A stretch of 7,741 nt of DNA from Clostridiales bacterium (GTDB taxonomy: Bacteria; Bacillota; Clostridia; Oscillospirales; Ruminococcaceae), in contig JAQXIB010000105.1 of assembly GCA_029007575.1 (NCBI GenBank), positions 1 through 7,741 on the forward strand. The letters run 5' to 3'. The notes beneath the pieces were generated by a model. That model made no database searches. It worked only from the letters and a program-made list of their open reading frames with translations, and was not told the origin of the DNA. Positions within the stretch are counted from its first letter, which is position 1. Each line of letters begins with the position of its first letter. Position numbers and translations under genes: made by a program. Shown here one piece after another: positions 1 through 5,754 of this stretch.

Positions 1-377
1 GTCACGGGCAGGGCAAAGACAAGGCGGAAAATGCAGCGACTATGGCAATCTCCAGTCCGTTGCTGGAAACTTCTATCAATTGTGCGCGTGGGCTTATTGT
101 TCACATCACAGCCCCTTCTGATATTAATCTTGACGAAGCAGATCAAATTACAGATATGATTACAAAGTCTGCACATCCGGATGCTAAGATTTTCTGGGGC
201 GTTGTTTTTGATGATGATTATGAGGATGAGGTGAAGGTGACGGTTGTAGCTACCGGGTTTGACGGAGAGAAAGATACCCTTTCTGCTTCCGGAACCGAAG
301 TCGGAACCGAAAACGGCGGAAAACGTTGGGATTTTGATACCGAATTTGATGACATCTTCAAGATTTTCAATAAATAA
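1..377 (+). CDS. ftsZ: Cell division protein FtsZ, C-terminal part (5' end outside window)
   Basis: This is the 3' end of ftsZ, which encodes the tubulin-like GTPase that polymerises into the cytokinetic ring under the membrane. The first full codon is at position 3 and the frame runs about 124 codons to TAA at 375-377. The start lies upstream of the window. The visible protein begins inside the core with HGQGKDKAENAA, then MAISSPLLE, ARGLIVHITA and VKVTVVATGFDG, all of which match the end of the FtsZ GTPase-activating domain. After GFDG only about 35 residues remain, so the disordered linker is very short. The C-terminal tail is FDDIFKIFNK; it occupies the place of the usual tail peptide that binds FtsA, ZipA or SepF (consensus around DIPxFLR) but lacks the Pro. 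A strong terminator follows at 416-463, so this is the last gene of its transcript. Identification is very secure; the tail reading is inference. Confidence 0.96.
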   Translation, partial: HGQGKDKAENAATMAISSPLLETSINCARGLIVHITAPSDINLDEADQITDMITKSAHPDAKIFWGVVFDDDYEDEVKVTVVATGFDGEKDTLSASGTEVGTENGGKRWDFDTEFDDIFKIFNK

Positions 378-415
378 AAGTGAAATTTAATTCATGAAGT
401 ATACTTTACTTATGG

Positions 416-463
416 ACCGATATACGGAGTGCGAATGCACTTTGTATGTCGGTAATTTTTTTG
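416..463 (+). terminator. Intrinsic terminator after ftsZ
   Basis: A 17-bp stem pairs 416-432 with 437-453 around a GAAT loop. Three pairs are G-U wobbles in the + strand RNA and the rest are Watson-Crick. A run of T follows at 456-462. It starts about 40 nt after the ftsZ stop, as expected for a Rho-independent terminator. Confidence 0.93.
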
Positions 464-520
464 TTTTGTATATAATGAACACAGAAAGCTTTTATTTTTT
501 TACATTTTCAATCTGTGTTT

Positions 521-540
521 TTGATATTTGATATTGATAT
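521..540 (+). repeat. Three head-to-tail TTGATAT heptamers overlapping a -35 box
   Basis: TTGATAT occurs at 521-527, 528-534 and 534-540, the last two sharing one base. The third copy contains the -35 hexamer TTGATA (534-539) of the promoter below and continues into the palindrome TGATATCA (535-542). It could be an operator or simply low-complexity AT-rich DNA; the sequence alone does not decide. Confidence 0.4.
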
Positions 541-562
541 CAGTAGTTATATATGATATAAT
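534..562 (+). promoter_or_regulatory. Sigma-A promoter for the EF-G-like gene
   Basis: TTGATA (534-539) and TATAAT (557-562) are separated by 17 bp, and TG at 554-555 adds an extended -10 (TGn). This is the best promoter match between ftsZ and the next gene. It predicts a transcript start near 569 and therefore an untranslated leader of about 250 nt. Confidence 0.75.
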
Positions 563-569
563 ATTTTTA

Positions 570-821
570 TTGGTATTTATTATTTTATTTACTTTTTACA
601 AACATTTAATAAGATATCCATAATGAAGATTTATATTTTCGCTATTCTAAATTAGGTTGAAGGTTTAATACATAAAGCTCATAAGATTTACACATTTTGT
701 ATCAGTTTGTTGTTTCCCTGAAAATTATTTGCGAATGATTTGAAACAGCAAGATGTTCGTGAAAAATCGTTTTCAGGTGAATATATTATTTCGCAGGCAG
801 ACTGCAAAGGAGAGGATTTTT
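570..821 (+). other. Long AT-rich 5' leader of the EF-G-like gene
   Basis: No gene is visible here. The first half is almost only A and T. Near the 3' end, CCTGAAAA (717-724) can pair with TTTTCAGG (770-777), while a closer TGAAAA (760-765) can pair with the same TTTTCA (770-775), so two mutually exclusive hairpins are possible upstream of the ribosome binding site. I do not recognise a known riboswitch or T-box. The pairings are short and could be chance in AT-rich DNA. Confidence 0.35.
806..815 (+). promoter_or_regulatory. Ribosome binding site fixing the start at 822
   Basis: AAAGGAGAGG lies 9 nt (counted from GGAG) upstream of ATG at 822. The longer open frame beginning at 753 has no such site and adds 23 residues that do not resemble the family, so 822 is the chosen start. 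Confidence 0.85.
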
Positions 822-2888
822 ATGAAACAGCATACCCCCGACACGATTAAAAATATTGCTTTGGTCGGACACGGCGGATCGGGAAAGACTTCATTGGCAG
901 AGGCAATGTTATTCTTCTCAAAAGCGACGGATAGGTTGGGGAAGATTGCTGATGGAAATACTGTTTGTGATTATGATACGGAGGAAATCAAAAGAAAAAT
1001 CAGCATCAATATTGCACTGGCTCCGTTAGAATATGAAGACGTTAAAATCAATTTGATCGATACTCCCGGACTTTTCGACTTTGCCGGAGGCATGGCGGAA
1101 GGCATTCGAGCGGCTGAAAATGTGTTAATTACGGTGTCCGGTAAATCTGGCGTCACGGTCGGCGCGAAAAAAGCCTATGAAAAAGCGGTGGCAGCCAATA
1201 AGTCCAGAATGTTTTTTGTTTCCAAAATGGATAATGAAAACGCGGATTTCTATAAGGTTTTGGAACAATTAAAAGCGGCTTTCGGACCGTCGGTGTGCCC
1301 GCTGGTCGTACCTTATGTGGAGGACAGAAAAGTCAAATGTTACATTGATCTTTTAAAGAGCAAAGCGTATCGGTATGAAAACGGGAAAGCTATTGAGGTG
1401 GATATGCCCGACATCAAACATCGCTATGAGGGGTTGATTGCCGCAATCAGCGAAGCGGTAGCAGAAACGGATGAAGCTTTGTTTGAAAAATATTTCTCCG
1501 GTGAGGAATTTACACATGAGGAATTAATCCTCGGTGTTAAAAAAGGCGTGAAAGACGGTACGATTGCTCCGGTATTTTGCGGTTCGGCAGCTACTTTGGA
1601 CGGCATCGAAATGCTGTTGCACAAAATAGTGAAGCTGTTTGCATCTGCTGAAGACAGCGGAACCGAAACAGCAACCAAGAGCGACGGCACTGCGGTTACG
1701 ATACCCTGTGTGCAGAATGGTCCTGCTGCAGCTTTTGTATTTAAAACGGTTGCCGATCCCTTTGTGGGCAAGATGTCTTATGTGAAAGTGGTTTCCGGTG
1801 TGATCAAAAGCGATCAAACGCTGATGAATATGACAGCCGGATCGCCGGAAAAGATCGGAAAAATATTGCTTGTCAAAGGCAAAAAGCAGGAAGAAGTTTC
1901 GGAACTGTCAGCAGGGGATATCGGCGTTCTGACCAAACTCGGTGTGAAAACCGGAGATACTTTATGTGAAGAAAAATTATCCTGTAAATTTGCGGGATAC
2001 GAAGTTCCTGCTCCGTGCTATACTATGGCGATTATCACCCAAAAGGGCGATGAAAGCAAAGTGGCAAACGGACTACATCGTTTGTTGGAGGAAGATCTTA
2101 CACTTGGGTTTGAGGTGAATAATGAAACGCACCAACAGTTGCTCAGCGGCTTAGGAGAACAACATTTGGATGTTACCGTGGCTAAGTTGAAATCTAAATT
2201 CGGCGTAAGTGTGACCTTGGAGCCTCCGATCGTTGCCTATCGGGAAACCATTCGAAAAAAGGTGAAAGTAGAGGGAAAACACAAGAAGCAAACCGGTGGT
2301 CACGGTCAATATGGTCATGTGTGGATCGAGTTTGAGCCATATGACGGAGAGGATCTGTTGTTTGAAGAAAAAGTATTTGGCGGCGCGGTGCCGAAGGGAT
2401 TTTTCCCTGCTGTTGAAAAGGGATTGCGAGAGTGCATCCAAAAGGGTGTATTAGCCGGATATCCGGTAGTGGGATTAAAAGCAACGCTTCTCGATGGCTC
2501 TTATCATCCGGTGGATTCGTCTGAAATGTCGTTTAAAATGGCTGCTACGCTGGCTTATAAAGCCGGTCTGCCGCAAGCCTCGCCGGTTTTGCTGGAGCCG
2601 ATCGGTTCCTTGAAGGTGTATGTGCCGGATGCGAATACCGGAGATATGATGGGCGAATTAAACAAAAGGCGTGGCAGAGTGCTGGGAATGACGCCGCAAG
2701 GAAATGATATAACCTTGATCGAGGCGGAAGCGCCGATCAGTGAGATGCACGATTTCACTACCTTGGTACGTCAAATGACACAGGGAAGCGGTTGGTTTAC
2801 CTTTGTGTTCGAGCGCTATGAGCAGCTACCGTCCAATTTAGAGGCATCCGTGATTGAGAACGCCAAAAAATTATTCGGAAACGCATAA
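822..2888 (+). CDS. Elongation factor G-like protein (EF-G paralogue with degenerate GTPase motifs)
   Basis: A 688-residue protein with the full EF-G domain order, so a ribosome-binding translation factor of the EF-G-like (EF-G2 type) group rather than the housekeeping translocase. The G domain carries a P-loop GHGGSGKTS (16-24), a switch I stretch RKISI (58-62) where EF-G has RGITI, DTPGL (80-84) where EF-G has DTPGH, SKMD (134-137) where EF-G has NKMD, and CGSA (253-256). Domain II runs from about 300, domain III covers about 396-470, domain IV includes GGHGQYGHVWIEFEP and GSYHPVDSSEMSFKMA (559-573), and domain V has the EPIGSLKVYVPD stretch (592-603). The His of DTPGH is the residue that supports GTP hydrolysis in EF-G and EF-Tu; Leu84 replaces it. 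Mycobacterial and Bacteroides EF-G2 proteins are reported to lack ribosome-stimulated GTPase activity, and this protein may behave alike, which is inference. It is monocistronic, between its own promoter and a terminator. Family assignment is secure; cellular role is unknown. Confidence 0.93.
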   Translation: MKQHTPDTIKNIALVGHGGSGKTSLAEAMLFFSKATDRLGKIADGNTVCDYDTEEIKRKISINIALAPLEYEDVKINLIDTPGLFDFAGGMAEGIRAAENVLITVSGKSGVTVGAKKAYEKAVAANKSRMFFVSKMDNENADFYKVLEQLKAAFGPSVCPLVVPYVEDRKVKCYIDLLKSKAYRYENGKAIEVDMPDIKHRYEGLIAAISEAVAETDEALFEKYFSGEEFTHEELILGVKKGVKDGTIAPVFCGSAATLDGIEMLLHKIVKLFASAEDSGTETATKSDGTAVTIPCVQNGPAAAFVFKTVADPFVGKMSYVKVVSGVIKSDQTLMNMTAGSPEKIGKILLVKGKKQEEVSELSAGDIGVLTKLGVKTGDTLCEEKLSCKFAGYEVPAPCYTMAIITQKGDESKVANGLHRLLEEDLTLGFEVNNETHQQLLSGLGEQHLDVTVAKLKSKFGVSVTLEPPIVAYRETIRKKVKVEGKHKKQTGGHGQYGHVWIEFEPYDGEDLLFEEKVFGGAVPKGFFPAVEKGLRECIQKGVLAGYPVVGLKATLLDGSYHPVDSSEMSFKMAATLAYKAGLPQASPVLLEPIGSLKVYVPDANTGDMMGELNKRRGRVLGMTPQGNDITLIEAEAPISEMHDFTTLVRQMTQGSGWFTFVFERYEQLPSNLEASVIENAKKLFGNA

Positions 2889-2910
2889 TCCGAAAAAATA
2901 GCTTAAATTT

Positions 2911-2946
2911 AAAAATCCCTTTCTTGTTTTTGAGAAAGGGATTTTT
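2911..2946. terminator. Bidirectional intrinsic terminator
   Basis: A perfect 14-bp stem pairs 2911-2924 with 2933-2946 around an 8-nt loop. The outer five pairs are A-T, so each strand ends its hairpin in a T run. It lies 22 nt after the EF-G-like stop on the + strand and also faces the leftward lysozyme gene, so it probably serves both convergent transcripts. Confidence 0.92.
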
Positions 2947-3002
2947 AATCATTATATTTACTGAACCAATCCAAAAAACGCATCGGTTCGAACGGCTATT
3001 TC

Positions 3003-3160
3003 ATACTAAAATCTAATTGAAAGCTTTAATCGATTTCCGAGGATGAATTGTGTCAGAAAAGGAAGACGACGCCGCTGGGCTGACGCCCAGCAAGGAGGAT
3101 AACGCTTTCTGGCGCAATTCAGACCGGAAAGAATGAAAGTATTTAATTAGATTTTAGTAT
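3003..3160 (+). repeat. 158-bp palindromic element, MITE-like or structured RNA
   Basis: The 16-bp ends 3003-3018 and 3145-3160 are perfect inverted repeats. Pairing then continues almost the whole way in: 3019-3027 with 3136-3144 (one mismatch), TTTCCG 3034-3039 with 3125-3130, and 3044-3059 with 3106-3121 (16 bp with two G-U wobbles). A symmetric 14/14-nt purine-rich internal loop follows (3060-3073 and 3092-3105), then a 7-bp apical stem (3074-3080 with 3085-3091) and a TGAC loop. There is no coding frame of note inside. The TA present at each edge (TA-CTAAAATC, GATTTTAG-TA) would suit a TA target duplication as made by IS630/Tc1-mariner-type enzymes, but this is inference. The right arm overlaps the 3' end of the lysozyme gene. 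It may be a non-autonomous mobile element, a conserved intergenic repeat, or a transcribed RNA; I do not recognise a named family. Confidence 0.8.
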
Positions 3161-4576
3161 AAGATCATTCCAACCGTTTTGCCTGATATAATCAGGATAA
3201 TCAAACAGCCCGACATTGCGGTCTACATCTCCTGCGATACCATTGACAGTGCCTTTGGAAGTATATTGCCACATGCGGTAAGCGCCTTTATAAGTCGGAC
3301 CGCCGGTAGTGTAATGGGCAACCCAGACGTCAAAAGCGGAAAGTGCAGACATATTTAATTGATTGTTTAACCAACTGGTGCTGGCGTAAATACCGGGATA
3401 ATATCCGAGTGCTTTGATCTTGTTGCAGAAAGCCATTGCCGTTTCGGTTCGCTGTGCTTTTGTTAATTTATCGGCGCGGCCTGTTCCGGATATATTTGCC
3501 ATTTCCGTGTCAAAATAAATCGGATAGGTTAACTTTTTCTTTCCCGCTGCGGTCCAAGCGGTGTTTTGCTTTGCCTCGTTGATCCATTCCACTACTTTAA
3601 CAGCTTCTTCCTCTGCCTCCGCTTTGTTAATTGCTTGAGTAAAGAAGTAAAGCCCGCAGTCAATGCCAACATTGGTTGCGTTGATAATATTCTGCAAAAA
3701 TTTAGGGTCTTTTGCGATCGTTCCCGCAGAACCGTAACCTCGATATCCGATACGGATAATTGCAAATTCTACGCCATCATTTTTCACTTTGTTCCAATCG
3801 ATATCTCCCTGGTATTTGGAAACATCAATGCCGACTTTAGAAGAAAGAACTCCATCATTATCAAAGTAATAAGTTACACCGTTTGCGGTTTGGTAGCCTG
3901 TAACCGGTTTGCTGTTTTGGTACAAATAGGTTTTTCCTTCATATGTATACCATCCGTTTGCGGGAGGAGCAAAGGGCGGTTTGGAAGAGGTGGTATCAGA
4001 GCTGCTTAAAATACTGCTTGTCCCCGTACCGGAACTGACGGATATATTAGACGAAGGAATCACAGAAGAGAGATCTGCCCCCGAAGGCGGAAGCAAGGAA
4101 TCGGAGGAGATCGCAGAAGAAACGGAAGCAATAGTAGATGAATTTGGCAAGGAAGAAGGCTTCGAAGTGGTCACCGATGAACTGGATATGGCGGAAGAAC
4201 TTGCGGCATTTGAAGAAGTGGGAGGAATGGTTATGGTGTCTTCCGGTGGCTTTTCATCATCGGTACCTGCAGAGTGGGAGGGAGCCATCGGATCCTCTGG
4301 ATCGTCCAGACTGCCGACGTCCTTGTCTTTATCTACAATGATTAAATTGCCTTTGCCGCCTGAAATAGTGCCGGAAGAAATATTGGGTTGCGATTCACTG
4401 CTTGATAGGATGGGAATACTGCTGTCGGAATCCGTGTCAGAGGAAGTCATCATATCTTCCACAGAAGAGAGATTCAGTCCGACAGGAGTGTTGTCAACGA
4501 TTGGACTACAGCCTCCTAATGTCATGGTGATGCTCGCTGTCAACAAGAATGTCAGGGCTTTTACCCCGATGCGCAT
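3143..4576 (-). CDS. Secreted GH25 lysozyme-like lipoprotein with Ser/Thr-rich stalk
   Basis: A 477-residue predicted N-acetylmuramidase, cutting the MurNAc-GlcNAc bond of peptidoglycan, anchored outside the membrane. Residues 1-23 form a lipoprotein signal: MRIG and a positive Lys, a hydrophobic core, then lipobox LGGC with Cys23. Residues 24 to about 205 are a low-complexity Ser/Thr/Pro/Asp stalk. Residues 208-244 (GWYTYEG, TGYQTANGVTYYF) resemble one or two choline-binding-like wall-binding repeats. The GH25 domain spans about 249-460: GIDVSKYQGDIDW (Asp251), the catalytic DTE (Asp356, Glu358) and MWQYTSKG with GDVDRN near the end. The start is ATG at 4576 with AAGGAG 7 nt upstream; a longer frame to 4684 would overlap prmA and bury the signal peptide. 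It follows prmA by 41 nt, probably in one transcript. The last codons, giving LILKSN, and the stop lie in the arm of the palindromic element. Fold and export are secure; enzyme activity is inferred from conserved residues. Confidence 0.93.
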   Translation of the reverse strand: MRIGVKALTFLLTASITMTLGGCSPIVDNTPVGLNLSSVEDMMTSSDTDSDSSIPILSSSESQPNISSGTISGGKGNLIIVDKDKDVGSLDDPEDPMAPSHSAGTDDEKPPEDTITIPPTSSNAASSSAISSSSVTTSKPSSLPNSSTIASVSSAISSDSLLPPSGADLSSVIPSSNISVSSGTGTSSILSSSDTTSSKPPFAPPANGWYTYEGKTYLYQNSKPVTGYQTANGVTYYFDNDGVLSSKVGIDVSKYQGDIDWNKVKNDGVEFAIIRIGYRGYGSAGTIAKDPKFLQNIINATNVGIDCGLYFFTQAINKAEAEEEAVKVVEWINEAKQNTAWTAAGKKKLTYPIYFDTEMANISGTGRADKLTKAQRTETAMAFCNKIKALGYYPGIYASTSWLNNQLNMSALSAFDVWVAHYTTGGPTYKGAYRMWQYTSKGTVNGIAGDVDRNVGLFDYPDYIRQNGWNDLILKSN

Positions 4577-4583
4577 AGAAATT

Positions 4584-4589
4584 CTCCTT
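4584..4589 (-). promoter_or_regulatory. Ribosome binding site of the GH25 lipoprotein gene
   Basis: On the minus strand AAGGAG stands 7 nt before ATG at 4576, ideal spacing. It decides the start in favour of the lipoprotein signal peptide over the longer upstream frame. Confidence 0.88.
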
Positions 4590-4590
4590 A

Positions 4591-4622
4591 ACCAGAAAGA
4601 TTTACAACCAGAAAGATTTACA
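4591..4622. repeat. Perfect 16-bp tandem duplication at the prmA/lysozyme junction
   Basis: ACCAGAAAGATTTACA occurs at 4591-4606 and again directly at 4607-4622. The copy nearer prmA includes its stop codon (4618-4620). The pair fills nearly all of the 41-nt gap between prmA and the next start. Replication slippage is the simplest origin. Confidence 0.9.
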
Positions 4623-5535
4623 GGGTGAAAGCGGCGGCAACCCAGCCTCTTTCCCGCAGAGTAGTGATATGCTTTAAACCGCAATCCGACATAGCACGCA
4701 TGACTTCTGCTTCTCGCGGCTCGATAATGCCGGAGCAGAGCAACACAGAGTCTTTATGCATAAACGAGCAGATATCATGGGACATACGAATGATCACATC
4801 TGCGACAATGTTCGCACAAATAACATCATATTTTCCTTCCACCTTTGCGGTGAGATCACCGCAAATAAGCTGAAGCTTGTCCGATACTTGATTTCGTTCG
4901 GCGTTTTCTTGCGCCACCTTCACGGCAAGTTCATCAATATCCACTCCGACGGCGGATTTGGCGCCGAGCAGCAAAGCGGTGATTGCCAGAATACCGCTGC
5001 CGCATCCAACATCCAGCATGCGGGTTTCATCGGTGATGTAATTTTCCAATAATTGCATGCATAAGCGGGTGGTTTCGTGCGTGCCGGTGCCGAACGCCAT
5101 ACCGGGATCAAGCGTGATTTTGACATCATCTTCGTTTTGTTCGCAGCTTTCCCAGGAAGGGCAGATGATCATTTTCTTTCCAACTCGGATCGGATGGTAA
5201 TATTTTTTCCATTCGTTGGACCAATCTTCCTCCTTGATGGAATCGGTCACCAGCGCAAAAGGAATATTGGAAAAGGACAACTGCTCCTTCAAATAAGCGG
5301 CAGCTTCCGCCGGATTGTCCTCCGGACTGACATAAATGTGGATGACAGCATGACTGCGGTCGCTTTTGAGCAGTTCCTCATCAATTAAATCAATGTGGGC
5401 GATCTCTTCCACTTCTGCTTCTAAATGGGAATAATCTTCAATATAGATCCCGTAGGGAACGGTCATTTGCGCAATCGCAGACGCTGTGTCGATATCTTTT
5501 ACCGGAATTTTGATTTTAATTTCGGTCCAGTCCAT
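4618..5535 (-). CDS. prmA: Ribosomal protein L11 methyltransferase PrmA
   Basis: A 305-residue SAM-dependent methyltransferase that trimethylates amino groups of ribosomal protein L11 in the cytosol. The N-terminal part (about 1-100) is the substrate-recognition domain. The family signature follows: EEDWSNEWKKYYHPIRVG (103-120), then DPGMAFGTGTHETT (143-156), the SAM-binding LDVGCGSGILAI (174-185), the acidic strand VGVDID, and NIVADVI (242-248). The length is normal for Gram-positive PrmA. The start is ambiguous: ATG at 5547 touches AAAGGA with no spacer, whereas ATG at 5535 has a 12-nt spacer and gives MDWTEIKI, which fits the usual PrmA beginning, so 5535 is preferred. It is the first gene of a leftward unit with the GH25 lipoprotein downstream, from a promoter at 5694-5722, with a hairpin in the leader. 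The identification is very secure; the four-residue start difference is not. Confidence 0.96.
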   Translation of the reverse strand: MDWTEIKIKIPVKDIDTASAIAQMTVPYGIYIEDYSHLEAEVEEIAHIDLIDEELLKSDRSHAVIHIYVSPEDNPAEAAAYLKEQLSFSNIPFALVTDSIKEEDWSNEWKKYYHPIRVGKKMIICPSWESCEQNEDDVKITLDPGMAFGTGTHETTRLCMQLLENYITDETRMLDVGCGSGILAITALLLGAKSAVGVDIDELAVKVAQENAERNQVSDKLQLICGDLTAKVEGKYDVICANIVADVIIRMSHDICSFMHKDSVLLCSGIIEPREAEVMRAMSDCGLKHITTLRERGWVAAAFTL

Positions 5536-5547
5536 GTTTATGCTCAT

Positions 5548-5553
5548 TCCTTT
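5548..5553 (-). promoter_or_regulatory. Ribosome binding site of prmA, unusual spacing
   Basis: AAAGGA on the minus strand abuts ATG 5547 directly and lies 12 nt from ATG 5535. Neither spacing is ideal, but zero spacing is not workable, so it supports the 5535 start, with weak initiation possible. Confidence 0.6.
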
Positions 5554-5576
5554 CTAAATTTCTATAGGGCTTGGGA

Positions 5577-5610
5577 CAAACGGCAGACCGCAATTTCAGT
5601 TTGCCGTTTG
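5577..5610. promoter_or_regulatory. Stable hairpin in the prmA 5' leader
   Basis: A 12-bp inverted repeat pairs 5577-5588 with 5599-5610 around a 10-nt loop; one pair is G-T, a wobble on the + strand RNA and an A-C mismatch on the minus strand RNA. It sits about 23 nt upstream of the prmA ribosome binding site. Neither side carries a convincing T run, so it is not a typical terminator. Possible roles are leader stabilisation, translation control or a protein-binding site; none is shown by the sequence. Confidence 0.6.
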
Positions 5611-5693
5611 CAGAAAGCATAAAAGCGGAGTATCAAAGAAATGCGGGCGCATTTTTACTCATAGCTTTCGTTTTATAAATATTGATATGATTT

Positions 5694-5722
5694 ATTATAC
5701 AAAAAATCGTCGATAATTGCAA
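5694..5722 (-). promoter_or_regulatory. prmA: Sigma-A promoter for prmA and the GH25 gene
   Basis: Read on the minus strand, TTGCAA (5722-5717) and TATAAT (5699-5694) are 17 bp apart. The transcript would start near 5687, giving a leader of about 150 nt before prmA that contains the hairpin at 5577-5610. No other promoter of similar quality is seen in this gap on that strand. Confidence 0.75.
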
Positions 5723-5754
5723 ATATTTCTTTTTTAAAATGTAAAGAAAAATAC

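Noticed and set aside
471..476. TATAAT as a -10 box just after the ftsZ terminator
   Set aside because: No -35 match at 16-18 bp upstream and no TG extension.
478..519. Inverted repeat AACACAGA/TCTGTGTT as a second terminator after ftsZ
   Set aside because: The stem is only 8 bp with a 26-nt AT-rich loop, so it is unlikely to be stable beside the strong terminator at 416-463.
623..655. Ten-codon leader peptide (MKIYIFAILN) in the EF-G-like leader
   Set aside because: No ribosome binding site precedes it and the residues show no attenuation-type codon run; such frames are common in AT-rich DNA.
1424..1817. Two minus strand open frames inside the EF-G-like gene
   Set aside because: They lie wholly within a secure coding region, show no recognisable domain and have no start signals.
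2985..2993. GGTTCGAAC, like a tRNA T-loop, next to the palindromic element (possible att site)
   Set aside because: The flanking bases do not form a T-stem, and no acceptor stem or CCA is present; no integrase is nearby.
3003..3160. Element as an RNA guide of a transposon-encoded nuclease (HEARO/omega-type) or a CRISPR remnant
   Set aside because: No nuclease or transposase gene is near, there are no repeated spacers, and the simple one-hairpin fold does not match what I know of those RNAs.
3981..4628. Open frame of 215 codons on the + strand
   Set aside because: It is the antisense shadow of the Ser/Thr-rich stalk: TCN/AGC codons read backwards give Glu/Ala/Gly-rich text. It has no ribosome binding site and overlaps a gene with clear domains.
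4577..4684. Longer N-terminus for the GH25 gene
   Set aside because: It would overlap the prmA end, place 36 unrelated residues before a clean lipoprotein signal, and ignore the well-spaced AAGGAG.
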